From Pseudomonadota bacterium (lineage in GTDB: Bacteria > Pseudomonadota > Gammaproteobacteria > Burkholderiales > Burkholderiaceae_C): 64,000 nt of DNA. Shown piece after piece: positions 31,988 through 40,363 of the stretch; within the stretch, counting starts at the first letter, position 1; every line of letters begins with the position of its first letter. The position numbers and the translations under genes were made by a program. The DNA is taken from contig JAEWIF010000052.1 in NCBI GenBank assembly GCA_023387335.1, positions 208,437 through 272,436 of the forward strand, written 5' to 3'. The notes under the pieces were generated by a model, which saw only the letters and a list, made by a program, of their open reading frames with translations, did not search any database and was not told where the DNA came from.

Positions 31988-33490
31988 ATGCCTGCTCAGC
32001 AAGCCGCCACCAAGACGGGCGCCGTCTCGATCGCGCCCGGCAGCTACCGCGTCGACCGGCCCGTCAAGCCGCGCGACGTCATCTCGCTGATCGAGGACAC
32101 CGGCATCCAGGTGGTCGACCTGAAGTTCACCGACCTGCCGGGCCAGTGGCAGCACTTCTCGATCACGCTGCCCGAGGTGAACGAGGGCCTGTTCAGCGAG
32201 GGCATCGGCTTCGACGGCTCGTCGATCCGCGGCTTCCAGGAGATCCACGAGTCGGACATGCTGCTCAAGCCCGACCCGGCCACGGCCTTCGTCGATCCGG
32301 TGTGCTCGATGCCGACGCTCTCGATGATCTGCGACGTGCACGACCCCGTGCTCGGCACGGCGTACTCGCGCGATCCGCGCCACATCGCCCGCAAGGCCGA
32401 GCTGCACCTGAAGAACAGCGGCATCGCCCAGACCTGCTACTTCGGCCCCGAGCTGGAGTTCTTCATCTTCGATTCGATCCGCTTCGGCCAGGACGAGCAC
32501 AGCGGCTACTACCACGTCGAATCGGCCGAGGCCGCGTGGAACACGGGCGCCGACGAGGGCGCGTACCGCGGCGGCAACCTGGGCTACAAGTCGCGCTACA
32601 AGGAAGGCTACTTCCCCGTGCCGCCGCAGGACACGCTGCAGGACATCCGCTCGGAGATCGTGCTGGCGCTGATGCAGGCCGGCATCCAGGTGGAGATCCA
32701 CCACCACGAGGTGGCCACCGCGGGACAGAACGAGATCGACATGAAGTTCACGACGCTCACGCGGATGGCGGACAACGTGATGATCTACAAGTACGTCTGC
32801 AAGAACGTCGCGCGCTGCCACGGCAAGGTGGCCACCTTCATGCCCAAGCCGATCTTCTCGGACAACGCGAGCGGCATGCACTGCCACCAGAGCCTGTGGA
32901 ATGGCGAGAAGAACCTCTTCTACGACGCGGAAGGCTGGGCCCTCACCTCGCAGGCCTGCCGCTGGTACATCGGCGGGCTGCTCAAGCACGCACCCGCGCT
33001 GATGGCCTTCTGCGCGCCTTCCACCAACTCGTACAAGCGGCTGGTGCCGGGCTACGAGGCGCCGGTCAACCTGGCGATGTCGCAGCGCAATCGATCCGCG
33101 GCCGCGCGCATCCCGATGTACTCGTCGTCGCCGAATGCGAAGCGGGTGGAGTTCCGCTGCCCCGATCCGTCGGCGAATGCGTACCTGGCCTTCGCGGCGA
33201 TGCTGATGGCGGGCCTCGACGGCATCGCGAACAAGACGGAACCGGGCGATCCGCTCGACAAGAACATCTACGACCTGCCGCCGGAGGAAGCGAAGGACAT
33301 CCGCCAGGTGCCGGGGTCGCTGCAGGAGTCGCTCGCGGCGCTGGAGAAGGACCAGGCTTTTCTGTTGAGCGGGGATGTGTTCACGCGGGACGTGATCGAT
33401 ACGTGGATCGACTACAAGCGGACGAAGGAAATCGATCCGGTGCGGCTGCGGCCGCACCCGTGGGAGTTCCAGTTGTACTTCGATGTCTGA
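31988..33490 (+). CDS. glnA: type I glutamine synthetase
   Basis: A 500-residue GSI-type glutamine synthetase: glutamate + ammonium + ATP to glutamine in the cytoplasm, as a dodecamer. Motifs: GFDGSSIRGF (75-83), YFGPELEFFIFD (151-162), the ATP site KPIFSDNASGMHCHQSLW (split by usual numbering near 287-304), and NRSAAARIP. Tyr428 in KNIYDLPPEE matches the adenylylation tyrosine, so GlnE control is likely. It is about 30 residues longer than E. coli GlnA, mainly an N-terminal tail (MPAQQAATKTGAVSIAPGS). No ntrB/ntrC follow, unlike the usual glnA locus, so this may be a second copy. Confidence 0.93.
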   Translation: MPAQQAATKTGAVSIAPGSYRVDRPVKPRDVISLIEDTGIQVVDLKFTDLPGQWQHFSITLPEVNEGLFSEGIGFDGSSIRGFQEIHESDMLLKPDPATAFVDPVCSMPTLSMICDVHDPVLGTAYSRDPRHIARKAELHLKNSGIAQTCYFGPELEFFIFDSIRFGQDEHSGYYHVESAEAAWNTGADEGAYRGGNLGYKSRYKEGYFPVPPQDTLQDIRSEIVLALMQAGIQVEIHHHEVATAGQNEIDMKFTTLTRMADNVMIYKYVCKNVARCHGKVATFMPKPIFSDNASGMHCHQSLWNGEKNLFYDAEGWALTSQACRWYIGGLLKHAPALMAFCAPSTNSYKRLVPGYEAPVNLAMSQRNRSAAARIPMYSSSPNAKRVEFRCPDPSANAYLAFAAMLMAGLDGIANKTEPGDPLDKNIYDLPPEEAKDIRQVPGSLQESLAALEKDQAFLLSGDVFTRDVIDTWIDYKRTKEIDPVRLRPHPWEFQLYFDV

Positions 33491-33517
33491 CGAAGGGCTC
33501 GCGCCCTCCGTTCGTCA
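33488..33517. terminator. bidirectional terminator hairpin formed by both stop codons
   Basis: TGACGAA (33488-33494) pairs with TTCGTCA (33511-33517), and inside it GGGC-TCGC-GCCC forms a second 4-bp stem; a TCCG bulge separates them. The glutamine synthetase TGA and the complementary stop of the convergent Bug gene are the two ends of the stem. The symmetrical form suits termination from both sides, although no long T-run is present. Confidence 0.6.
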
Positions 33518-34495
33518 GTCGATCTGGATCTTCAGGTCGCGGATCAGCCCACCCCAGATCCGCGCCTCGGTTTCGGCGCGCTTCTGGATGTCGGCGGGCG
33601 TGCCGGGGATGGGGAACAGGAACTGGTCGACCAGCTTCTGCTTCATCGCCGGGTCGGCCAGGAAGCGGTTGACCGAAGCCGCGAGTTTCTGCGTGGCACC
33701 CGCGTCCATCTTCGCGGGACCGACCAGCGCGTACCAGCCCGGCAGCGCGGGCACGTTGGGCGTCAGCTCCTTCAGGAGCGGCAGCTCGGGCAGCTGCGGC
33801 GAGCGCGTCTCGCCGGACTGCGCCAGGCCGACCACCTTGCCGGCCTTGATCTGCGCCAGACCGGTGGCGGTGGTGACCGTCATGACGTCGGCTTCGCCGG
33901 ACACCACGGCCATCAGGGCCGGGCCCGAGCTCTTGTAGGGGATGTGGCGCAGCTTGAAGCCCGAGCGCAGGCCGATCATCTCGGTGTACAGGTGCGTCGA
34001 GTTGCCCAGGCCGGCGCTCGCGAAGGTGAGGCCCTCGGGCTGCGCCTTGGCGCGCTTGACCAGCTCATCCCACGACTTGATGCCGCTGTTCGTGCTGGCG
34101 ACCAGCACGAAGCCGGCGTCCGCCACCGGCGCGACGAAGGTGAAGTCCTTCAGCGGGTCGTACGGCACGTTCTTGTAGAGGAACTGGTTGAAGCTCACCA
34201 GCGACACGCTGGTGAGCAGCACCGTGTAGCCGTCGGGCTGCTCGCGCTGCACCAGCTGCGACGCGATGATGCCGTTGGCGCCCGGCTTGTTGTCCACCAC
34301 CACCGACTGCTTCAGGTCCTTGGACATGAAGTCGGCCAGCATGCGGCCGACCACGTCGGCGCCGGAACCCGGGGCCTGCGGGATCACCAGCTTGATGGGT
34401 CGCGTGGGGAAGTCCTGCGCGGCCGCGACGCCGCAGGTGGAAGCGAGGACGAAGGAAGCAAGGGAGCCGAGAACAAGGCGACGCGTCGAGCGCAT
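33515..34495 (-). CDS. Bug/TctC family periplasmic solute receptor
   Basis: A 326-residue Bug receptor with signal peptide MRSTRRLVLGSLASFVLAST ending at VAAAQ. Family segments: FPTRPIKLVIPQAPGSGADV, VVVDNKPGANGIIASQ, HIPYKSSGPALMAVVSGEAD and LPELPLLKELTP. Start at 34495; an extension to 34537 would precede the signal sequence. It is monocistronic, convergent with glutamine synthetase and divergent from the CocE-type hydrolase 84 bp away. Divergence from the hydrolase suggests a possible shared substrate (an ester or its acid), which is only contextual. Confidence 0.88.
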   Translation of the reverse strand: MRSTRRLVLGSLASFVLASTCGVAAAQDFPTRPIKLVIPQAPGSGADVVGRMLADFMSKDLKQSVVVDNKPGANGIIASQLVQREQPDGYTVLLTSVSLVSFNQFLYKNVPYDPLKDFTFVAPVADAGFVLVASTNSGIKSWDELVKRAKAQPEGLTFASAGLGNSTHLYTEMIGLRSGFKLRHIPYKSSGPALMAVVSGEADVMTVTTATGLAQIKAGKVVGLAQSGETRSPQLPELPLLKELTPNVPALPGWYALVGPAKMDAGATQKLAASVNRFLADPAMKQKLVDQFLFPIPGTPADIQKRAETEARIWGGLIRDLKIQID

Positions 34496-34579
34496 GATGA
34501 GGTTCCAGTGGGTGATGCGAGGTGCCGGCTGGCACAATGACCGCGCCCCAGTTTAAGCGTCCCCACCTGCTGCGAACCA

Positions 34580-36406
34580 ATGTCTGACAGAGACGATTCC
34601 GGCCAAGCCTGGCTCATCCCTCCCACCGAATACCTCGAGCGTCGGCCCGCCACGCATCGGATCGGCGCACCCGCGTCGAGCTACGTCACGATGCCCGACG
34701 GCGTGCGCCTGGCGCTCGACGTGTACCTGCCCGAAGGCGCGGACCGCCCGCAGCGCATGCCCGCGATCGTCGTGCTCACGCCCTACTACCGGCGCTTCAA
34801 GGTCACGGGCAAAGGCGCCGAGCCGGCGCCGAACATCGCGATCTACCGCGACTTCTTCGTGCCGCGCGGCTATGCCCTGGTCACCGTCGACGTGCGCGGC
34901 TGCGGCGCCAGCTTCGGAACGCGCGACTGCTTCCGTTCGCCGCGCGAGCGAGACGACCACCGCCGCATCGCCGACTGGATCGTGGCGCAGCCCTGGTCCA
35001 GCGGGGTGATCGGCTCCACCGGCATCTCCTACCTCGGCGCGGCCGCCTGCTTCCTGGCGAGCACCGGCCATCCCGCGGTGAAGGCGGTCGCGCCGCTGTT
35101 CGCGGTGCACGACACCTACAGCGACCACGTGTTCCCCGGCGGCATCAAGTGCACCACCGTCACGGAGAACTACGACGCCCTGGTCCAGGCGCTGGACCTC
35201 GACCTGCGCGAGAAGCTCGCGCCCTACCCCTACTTCAACGACGCGCGCTACGCCGGGCCCGCGCCCGTGGACGAGGATGCGCAAGGCGAGCTGCTCGCGG
35301 CCGCCATCGACGAGCACCACGACAGCTTCAAGATGCGCGACCTCGCGCCGGAGTTCGCCTTCCGCGAGGAAGCGGCCTCGCACGATCCGCAGATGCACAG
35401 CGGGGCCTTCAGCCCCTACTGGTACCTGGGCGAGATCCCCGGCCAGGTGAACATCTACTCGGTATCCGGCTGGTACGACGGCAGCGCCTTCGCCAACGGC
35501 TCCATCGCGCGTTTCCTCAGCAACCCCGGCGCGGACAACCGGCTCCTGCTCGGACCCTGGGACCACGGCGCGCGCACCAACGGCTCGCCCTGGCGCGACG
35601 GCCCGCCGCAGCCGCGCTTCCCGGTGCTGGCCGAGGTGCTGCGCTTCTTCGACGAGCACCTGGCCGGCATGGACACCGGCCTGCGCGACGAGGCGCCTGT
35701 GCACTTCCACACCGTGCGCGAAGAGAAATGGCAGGCCGCCGACACCTGGCCGCCGCACCCGGCCCAGTCGCGGCTCTACCTGGCGCCGGACGCACGCCTG
35801 GCCGCGCAGGCGCCGAGCCAGGCTTCGGTCGCACCGTACAAGGTGAGGTTCACCACCGGCACCGGCACGAACAGCCGCTTCGAGCGACTGGGCGCGCTGC
35901 CGGTGATCGACTACTACAAGGACTGGCACGGCCGCGAGGACCGCATGCTCACCTTCGCCAGCGAACCTTTCGAGGCGGCGACGGAGGTCTCGGGCCACGC
36001 CACCGTGCAGTTGCACGTCTCCAGCTCGGAGCACGACGCGAGCGTCTTCGTGTACCTGTCCGAGGTGGATGCGGATGGGCGCTCCTGGTACATCACGGAA
36101 GGCCTGCTGCGCCTGCTGCACCGCGCCGAGGCCGAACCGCCCGCGAGCTACCGCGCCAACTGGCCCTACCGCAGCTTCCGCCGCGAGGATGCGAAGCACC
36201 TGCAGCCCGGCGTGGCCGAGACGGTGCGGTTCGCGCTGCTGCCGGTCTCGTGGACGCTGCAAGCCGGTAGCCGCCTGCGCGTGGCCATCGCAGGCGCCGA
36301 TGCCGACCACTTCGCGCAGGTGCCGCATGGACGCCCGCCGCGGCTGGAGTTCACGCTCGGCGGCGAGAACGCCTCGTTCATCGACCTGCCGCTGCGTACC
36401 CGCTAG
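34580..36406 (+). CDS. CocE/NonD family hydrolase (X-Pro dipeptidyl-peptidase S15 type)
   Basis: A 608-residue alpha/beta-hydrolase of the CocE/NonD family, serine esterases or acylases related to cocaine esterase and X-Pro dipeptidyl peptidase. The nucleophile is Ser150 in GSTGISYLG; the acid is in SGWYDGS and the base in GPWDHGART. The second half (from about residue 360) is the jelly-roll X-Pro C-terminal domain (ATVQLHVSSSEHDASVFVYL split, LEFTLGGENAS). No signal peptide, hence cytoplasmic. The substrate could be an ester, amide or glutaryl/acyl compound; context gives only the divergent Bug receptor. Confidence 0.85.
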   Translation: MSDRDDSGQAWLIPPTEYLERRPATHRIGAPASSYVTMPDGVRLALDVYLPEGADRPQRMPAIVVLTPYYRRFKVTGKGAEPAPNIAIYRDFFVPRGYALVTVDVRGCGASFGTRDCFRSPRERDDHRRIADWIVAQPWSSGVIGSTGISYLGAAACFLASTGHPAVKAVAPLFAVHDTYSDHVFPGGIKCTTVTENYDALVQALDLDLREKLAPYPYFNDARYAGPAPVDEDAQGELLAAAIDEHHDSFKMRDLAPEFAFREEAASHDPQMHSGAFSPYWYLGEIPGQVNIYSVSGWYDGSAFANGSIARFLSNPGADNRLLLGPWDHGARTNGSPWRDGPPQPRFPVLAEVLRFFDEHLAGMDTGLRDEAPVHFHTVREEKWQAADTWPPHPAQSRLYLAPDARLAAQAPSQASVAPYKVRFTTGTGTNSRFERLGALPVIDYYKDWHGREDRMLTFASEPFEAATEVSGHATVQLHVSSSEHDASVFVYLSEVDADGRSWYITEGLLRLLHRAEAEPPASYRANWPYRSFRREDAKHLQPGVAETVRFALLPVSWTLQAGSRLRVAIAGADADHFAQVPHGRPPRLEFTLGGENASFIDLPLRTR

Positions 36407-36888
36407 CCGGCATTCCGGCCGGCCGATCGCCGACGACGCATCAGCGCGGCCAGCATGATCAGCACCACCAGGACGTTGAGCACCAGCGCTCCCAGGCTGA
36501 GCCAGGTGAAGTGCCGCAGCAGGTTGGCGATCTCGAACGGCACGTAGATCGCCCCACTGAGCGCCGCCAGCACCTCGGCCCATGCGGCTCGACGGAACAG
36601 GCCGTAGGCTTCGAGGAAGCGCAGCGCTGAATAGGCGGCGGCGCCCAGCGCGAGCAGCGACAGATGCGTGTTCTGCAGGTGATCGACCGCCTCCAGGAAG
36701 ATGTGCGGGTAGCGCGAGGCCGGGTTGAGGTGCGTGTGGGCGACGAGGCGTTCGGCGAGGGCGTGGAGGTCGCGGTGCATCAGGAGCGTCAGTCCGGACG
36801 CCACGATGAGGACGAGGGCGCCCTTGAAGGCTTCGAAGAACGCGACCGCCTCGATCGCCCGGTTCTCGCTCCTGGACTCCACACTCAC
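36403..36888 (-). CDS. DUF2127 family membrane protein
   Basis: A 161-residue membrane protein of the DUF2127 type with four predicted helices (AFFEAFKGALVLIVASGLTL, LSLLALGAAAYSALRFLEAY, YVPFEIANLLRHFTWLS, GALVLNVLVVLIMLAALM). The opening FFEAFKGALVLIVASGL and LRFLEAYGLFRRAAWAEVLA are the family landmarks. It starts with GTG at 36888 overlapping the stop of the truncated antitoxin gene, so it is coupled to a gene that may no longer be functional. Role unknown; convergent with the CocE-type hydrolase (4-bp overlap). Confidence 0.8.
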   Translation of the reverse strand: MSVESRSENRAIEAVAFFEAFKGALVLIVASGLTLLMHRDLHALAERLVAHTHLNPASRYPHIFLEAVDHLQNTHLSLLALGAAAYSALRFLEAYGLFRRAAWAEVLAALSGAIYVPFEIANLLRHFTWLSLGALVLNVLVVLIMLAALMRRRRSAGRNAG

Positions 36889-37094
36889 ACCGCGGGCAGG
36901 CCGGGCAAGCCCTCGGCACGGGCTATGTCGCCCAGAGCCCGGGTGATTCCAGCCGCGTCATCGGGCGCCTCTTCAAGCCTGGCGTCCAGATAGGCAGCCA
37001 TTTCTTCAGGCGTTCGCAGTTGCTCGGCGACGTCGTATGCGACCGTCCTGGTCCGAGCCGTCGTTCCCTTGGCTTTTGATGTTGTCTTGACCAT
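36885..37094 (-). CDS. truncated HigA-like addiction module antidote, orphan
   Basis: A 69-residue protein matching the N-terminal two thirds of the probable addiction-module antidote family (HigA2-like, normally about 95-100 residues): VAYDVAEQLRTPEEMAAYLD and ITRALGDIARAEG. In intact members the sequence continues into a helix-turn-helix (DIARA.GM..VA...GLSRE.LYKALS). Here it ends after EGLPGLPAV, so the DNA-binding part is missing. No toxin gene is adjacent: psuG lies 10 bp upstream and DUF2127 follows with a 4-bp overlap. It is probably a remnant or a free antitoxin-like peptide. Confidence 0.7.
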   Translation of the reverse strand: MVKTTSKAKGTTARTRTVAYDVAEQLRTPEEMAAYLDARLEEAPDDAAGITRALGDIARAEGLPGLPAV

Positions 37095-37104
37095 GACTTG
37101 CGCT

Positions 37105-38049
37105 TCAGTCGCTATCCAACACTGTGCGAGTCCTCAACGCCACCGCCAACCTCGCCCCCACTTCCGCGTTGTGTTTCACCAGCGCGATGTTGGTCACCAA
37201 GCTTCTCCCGCCGGTCAACGACTTGATGCGGGAAAGCAGGAACGGCGTCACCGCCTTCCCCGTGAGGCCCTGCGCCTCGGCCTCCGCCAACGCCTGCTCG
37301 GTGATCCGGTCGATCTCCTCGCGAGGCATCGCCGCCGCTTCCGGCACCGGCGTGCTGACGACCACGCCGCCTTCGAGGCCCAAGTCCCACTTGGTGCGGA
37401 TGAACCGAGCCTGCGCGGTCGCATCGTCCAGCCGGAAATCCGCGGGATAGCCGCTGTCCCGTGTATAGAACGCCGCGAAGTTCTCCTGCCCGCAACTGAT
37501 CACGGGCACCCCATGCGTCTCCAGGTATTCCAGCGTGAGCCCGATATCCAGGATCGACTTCGCCCCCGCGCAGACCACGGCCACCGAAGTCCGCGCCAGC
37601 TCTTGCAAATCCGCCGAGATATCGAACGTCTGCGACGCCCCGCGATGCACGCCCCCGATGCCGCCGGTGACGAAAACTTCTATGCCCGCCAGCGCCGCAC
37701 AGATCATGGTGCCCGCCACCGTGGTAGCGCCGAGTCCGCCGCTCGCCAGCACGGCCGGCAAATCGCGGCGGCTCACCTTCATCGCCTGTCCGGAGCGGCC
37801 GAGCAGCTCAAGCTCTTCGTCGGAGAGTCCGATGCGGATGCGGCCGTCGATGACGGCAATGGTCGCCGGCTCAGCGCCCAGGCCGCGGATGATCGCCTCG
37901 ACCTCGCGCGCCGTGCGCACGTTCTCCGGGTACGGCATGCCGTGGGCAATGATGGTCGACTCCAGCGCCACGACGGGTCGGCCGGCCGCCTGCGCGGCGG
38001 CCACCGGCGCGCTGAACGCCAACCAGGAACGGGCGACGTCGGCGCGCAT
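37105..38049 (-). CDS. psuG: pseudouridine-5'-phosphate glycosidase
   Basis: A 314-residue PsuG enzyme, which splits pseudouridine 5'-phosphate into uracil and ribose 5-phosphate in the cytoplasm. Motifs: VALESTIIAHGMPYPEN, KVSRRDLPAVLASGGLGATT (split), FVTGGIGGVHRGASQTFDIS, CAGAKSILDIGLTLEYLETHGVPV (split) and the Lys/Glu active-site segments. Start at 38049 (MRADVARSWL) directly follows the aminotransferase stop by 11 bp. The usual partner kinase psuK is not adjacent, so pseudouridine phosphorylation must be encoded elsewhere. Confidence 0.92.
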   Translation of the reverse strand: MRADVARSWLAFSAPVAAAQAAGRPVVALESTIIAHGMPYPENVRTAREVEAIIRGLGAEPATIAVIDGRIRIGLSDEELELLGRSGQAMKVSRRDLPAVLASGGLGATTVAGTMICAALAGIEVFVTGGIGGVHRGASQTFDISADLQELARTSVAVVCAGAKSILDIGLTLEYLETHGVPVISCGQENFAAFYTRDSGYPADFRLDDATAQARFIRTKWDLGLEGGVVVSTPVPEAAAMPREEIDRITEQALAEAEAQGLTGKAVTPFLLSRIKSLTGGRSLVTNIALVKHNAEVGARLAVALRTRTVLDSD

Positions 38050-38059
38050 CGGCCAGGCT

Positions 38060-39259
38060 CTAGAGGGCCGAGCCGAGGCGGGCCACGCCTTCGCGGATCT
38101 TGGCGACATCCGCCGTCGCGAACGACAACCGCAGCGAACTGCGATCCGGCTCCTTCGCGAAGAACGGCGCGCCCGGCACGAACGCCACGCCCTTCTCGAT
38201 GGCGCGCTTGGCAAACTCGCCCGCGTCGCTGATCTTGCCGCCCTTGCCCGTGAGCCGCGCCCAGAAGAACAGGCCACCCAGCGGCTGCGTGAACTCGATG
38301 GCGTCGCCCAGTTCGCTCTTGAGCGCATCGCCCATCGCCTGCGCGCGCTCGGCGTAGACCTGCCGCACGCGCTTGAGCGTGTCGGGCATGCGGCCGCTCT
38401 TGAGGTACTGCGCCGCGGTCGCCTGCGCGAAGGTGCTGGTGTGCGCGTCGCTGAACTGCTTGCACATCGTCGCCTTCGCCAGCAGCTCCTGCGGCGCCAC
38501 CAGCCAGCCCACGCGCAGGCCGGGCGAGAGCACCTTGCTCATGCTGCCGCAGTGCGCCAGCCAGTCGCGCGAGCCGGGCACTTCCTTCGACAGCGCCAGC
38601 AGCGAAGGCGGCGGCGGTTGCGGCGTGAAGTACAGGTCGCCGTAGGGATCGTCTTCCACGATCAGCGTCTGGTACTTGACCGCCAGCTCCAGCACCTTGC
38701 GGCGGCGCTCCAGCGAGAGCAGCGCGCCGCTCGGGTTGCCGAAGCTGGGGATCAGGTAGACGAACTTGGGCTTGTGCTCGCGGATCAGCGCTTCGAGCCT
38801 GTCCACCTGCACGCCGTCGGCGTCGATCGGCGCGGAGACCAGGTCGGCGCCGTACAGGCGGAAGCACTGGATGGTGGCCAGGAAGGTCGGGCCTTCCACG
38901 ATGACCTTGCTGCCGGGGTCGATCATCGTCTTGCCGATCAGGTCCAGCGCCTGCTGGCTGCCGGTGGTGACGATCAGCTGGTTCGGCTCCAGGCCCTGCA
39001 CGCCCTTGTGCTGCTCGAACGCGGCGAGCTGCGCACGCAGCGGATCGAAGCCCTCGGTGGCGCCGTACTGCAGCGCGGCACCCGGCTCCTCGGCCAGCGC
39101 CTTCTGGCTGGCCTCGCGCAGGCCCTCCACGTCGAACATGGCGCTGTCCGGAAAGCCGCCCGCGAACGAGATGATGCCGGGCTTGCCCAGCAGCTTGAAC
39201 AGTTCGCGGATGGCGGAGGTTTCGACGTTGTCGAGGCGGGAGGCGAATGGCAGGGGCAT
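38060..39259 (-). CDS. PLP-dependent aminotransferase, class I/II (LysN/ARO8-like)
   Basis: A 399-residue fold-type I aminotransferase without a DNA-binding domain. The PLP lysine is Lys242 (CGSMSKVLSPGLRVGW); the phosphate-binding GSQQALDL, the EGPTFLATIQ segment and PSFGNPSGAL are typical of the 2-aminoadipate / aromatic aminotransferase group related to MocR catalytic domains. It probably transaminates an amino acid with 2-oxoglutarate. It is first in a reverse-strand group with psuG 11 bp downstream. Substrate not resolved. Confidence 0.85.
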   Translation of the reverse strand: MPLPFASRLDNVETSAIRELFKLLGKPGIISFAGGFPDSAMFDVEGLREASQKALAEEPGAALQYGATEGFDPLRAQLAAFEQHKGVQGLEPNQLIVTTGSQQALDLIGKTMIDPGSKVIVEGPTFLATIQCFRLYGADLVSAPIDADGVQVDRLEALIREHKPKFVYLIPSFGNPSGALLSLERRRKVLELAVKYQTLIVEDDPYGDLYFTPQPPPPSLLALSKEVPGSRDWLAHCGSMSKVLSPGLRVGWLVAPQELLAKATMCKQFSDAHTSTFAQATAAQYLKSGRMPDTLKRVRQVYAERAQAMGDALKSELGDAIEFTQPLGGLFFWARLTGKGGKISDAGEFAKRAIEKGVAFVPGAPFFAKEPDRSSLRLSFATADVAKIREGVARLGSAL

Positions 39260-39336
39260 GGGAGGACGGGGTCGTTGGTCGCCTTATTGTGGCGCCAACA
39301 GGACCCCGGCCTCAGCGGCCCGGCGGGTGCCCGACT

Positions 39337-39978
39337 TCAGCTGCCCGGCTTGTCCTTGTCGGCGTACCGCAGCCCGACCTTGTCCAGGTCCGTGTCGTCG
39401 CTTCGAGCCTGCGAAGGCGCCTGCGCCTTGTCCGAAGTTCCCCGTGCCGCCATCGCCCGTTCGCGCTCGGCCTCGGTCCGTGCCGGCTCGGTGTCGAAGG
39501 CGCTGCTGCGGTCCTGGTAGCTGCCGCCCAGGCCGCCCGAGCGGTGCGGCAGGCGCTCGCCCACGATCTCGTGCACGCGCTGCTGGTCCGGGCGATGGAT
39601 GACGTTCAGGTCCGCGGCCTGCAGGTCGTGCAGCAGCGCGCGGGCGCGGGCGGCTTCGGCTTCGTCCTCGGTGTCGACCACCACGACGGTGAAGCCGCGG
39701 TCGACGGCCTTTTCATACACCTCGTGCTCGCCGCGATTGCGGTCGGCGCCGAACAGGTGGACGAAGAAGCCGGCCACCTTGTCGACCATGTCGCGGCTGG
39801 CCGCGATCTCGCGGTCGGTGCCTTCCCAGGCGCGCGGGTCCTCGCCCATCGCGTCGGAGTCGGTCGGTCCGCGGTGCTGCAGGTGGACGTCGCGCTTGTC
39901 GAACCCGGACTCCAGCAGCCGGTCGCGCGCGCGCAGGGCGATGTCGCGGTGCTCGAAAGAGCAGATGGCGGTGTGCAT
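39337..39978 (-). CDS. general stress protein 17M-like / envelope-stress domain protein
   Basis: A 213-residue soluble protein. Residues 1-110 form an alpha/beta domain of the type seen in general stress protein 17M (HTAICSFEHRDIALRARDRL, RGFTVVVVDTEDEAEAARA), where short Gly-free repeats pair betaalphabeta units. The C-terminal third is charged and disordered (SYQDRSSAFDTEPARTEAER, SDDTDLDKVGLRYADKDKPG). The start at 39978 has AAGGAGTACC upstream. The C-terminal part suggests a stress- or desiccation-related role, but there is no direct evidence. Single gene. Confidence 0.65.
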   Translation of the reverse strand: MHTAICSFEHRDIALRARDRLLESGFDKRDVHLQHRGPTDSDAMGEDPRAWEGTDREIAASRDMVDKVAGFFVHLFGADRNRGEHEVYEKAVDRGFTVVVVDTEDEAEAARARALLHDLQAADLNVIHRPDQQRVHEIVGERLPHRSGGLGGSYQDRSSAFDTEPARTEAERERAMAARGTSDKAQAPSQARSDDTDLDKVGLRYADKDKPGS

Positions 39979-40190
39979 GAGGTACTCCTTTCTCGCTGCT
40001 TGCACCGGTGATAGGCGCATGCGCGGCGGTTGGGGAGTGGATGAGGGAGGCAGCGGGTGTAGGCAGGGGACTACCTCGTGCTCGTCATTCCCCCCTCGCA
40101 CCACTCTCAACGGCCGCCCGAGCGGCCGCCGCACGACGGACGCTTTGGAGCGGCGTTCGCGGCAGCGTTCAATTCGACGGAGCGTAGGGA

Positions 40191-40284
40191 CAGGGTGAGG
40201 GAGGCCTCCTGCCGGAAGTAAAGGAGGAGCATGCGCCGTCCAGGCGCGCGGGGGACATGTAGGCGGGAGGCCTCCCTCGCCCTG
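40191..40284. repeat. long imperfect inverted repeat
   Basis: The arms are 40191-40213 and 40262-40284: 23 bases each, 21 of which match as an inverted repeat around the GGAGGCCTCC core; 48 bases lie between. The stretch 39979-40363 (385 bp) holds no credible gene: its first part (39979-40190) shows only the ribosome binding site of the stress gene and GC-rich sequence with a small palindrome (GGCCGCCCGAGCGGCC near 40111); then this inverted repeat; then a REP-like repeat at 40313-40346. Confidence 0.7.
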
Positions 40285-40312
40285 GCACGGCACGGGACGG
40301 GTCCGAAGAGGG

Positions 40313-40346
40313 AAGCACTGGATTCCCGCCTTCGCGGGAATGACGG
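40313..40346 (+). repeat. REP-like palindromic repeat, copy A (single)
   Basis: GAAGCACTGGATTCCCGCCT begins the element; the core ATTCCCGC-CTTC-GCGGGAAT (40322-40341) is a perfect inverted repeat, followed by GACGG. It lies 18 bp downstream of the tphR stop on the reverse strand. Related copies occur at five further loci to the right in this window. Confidence 0.9.
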
Positions 40347-40363
40347 TGGGCCGGGGATGACGC

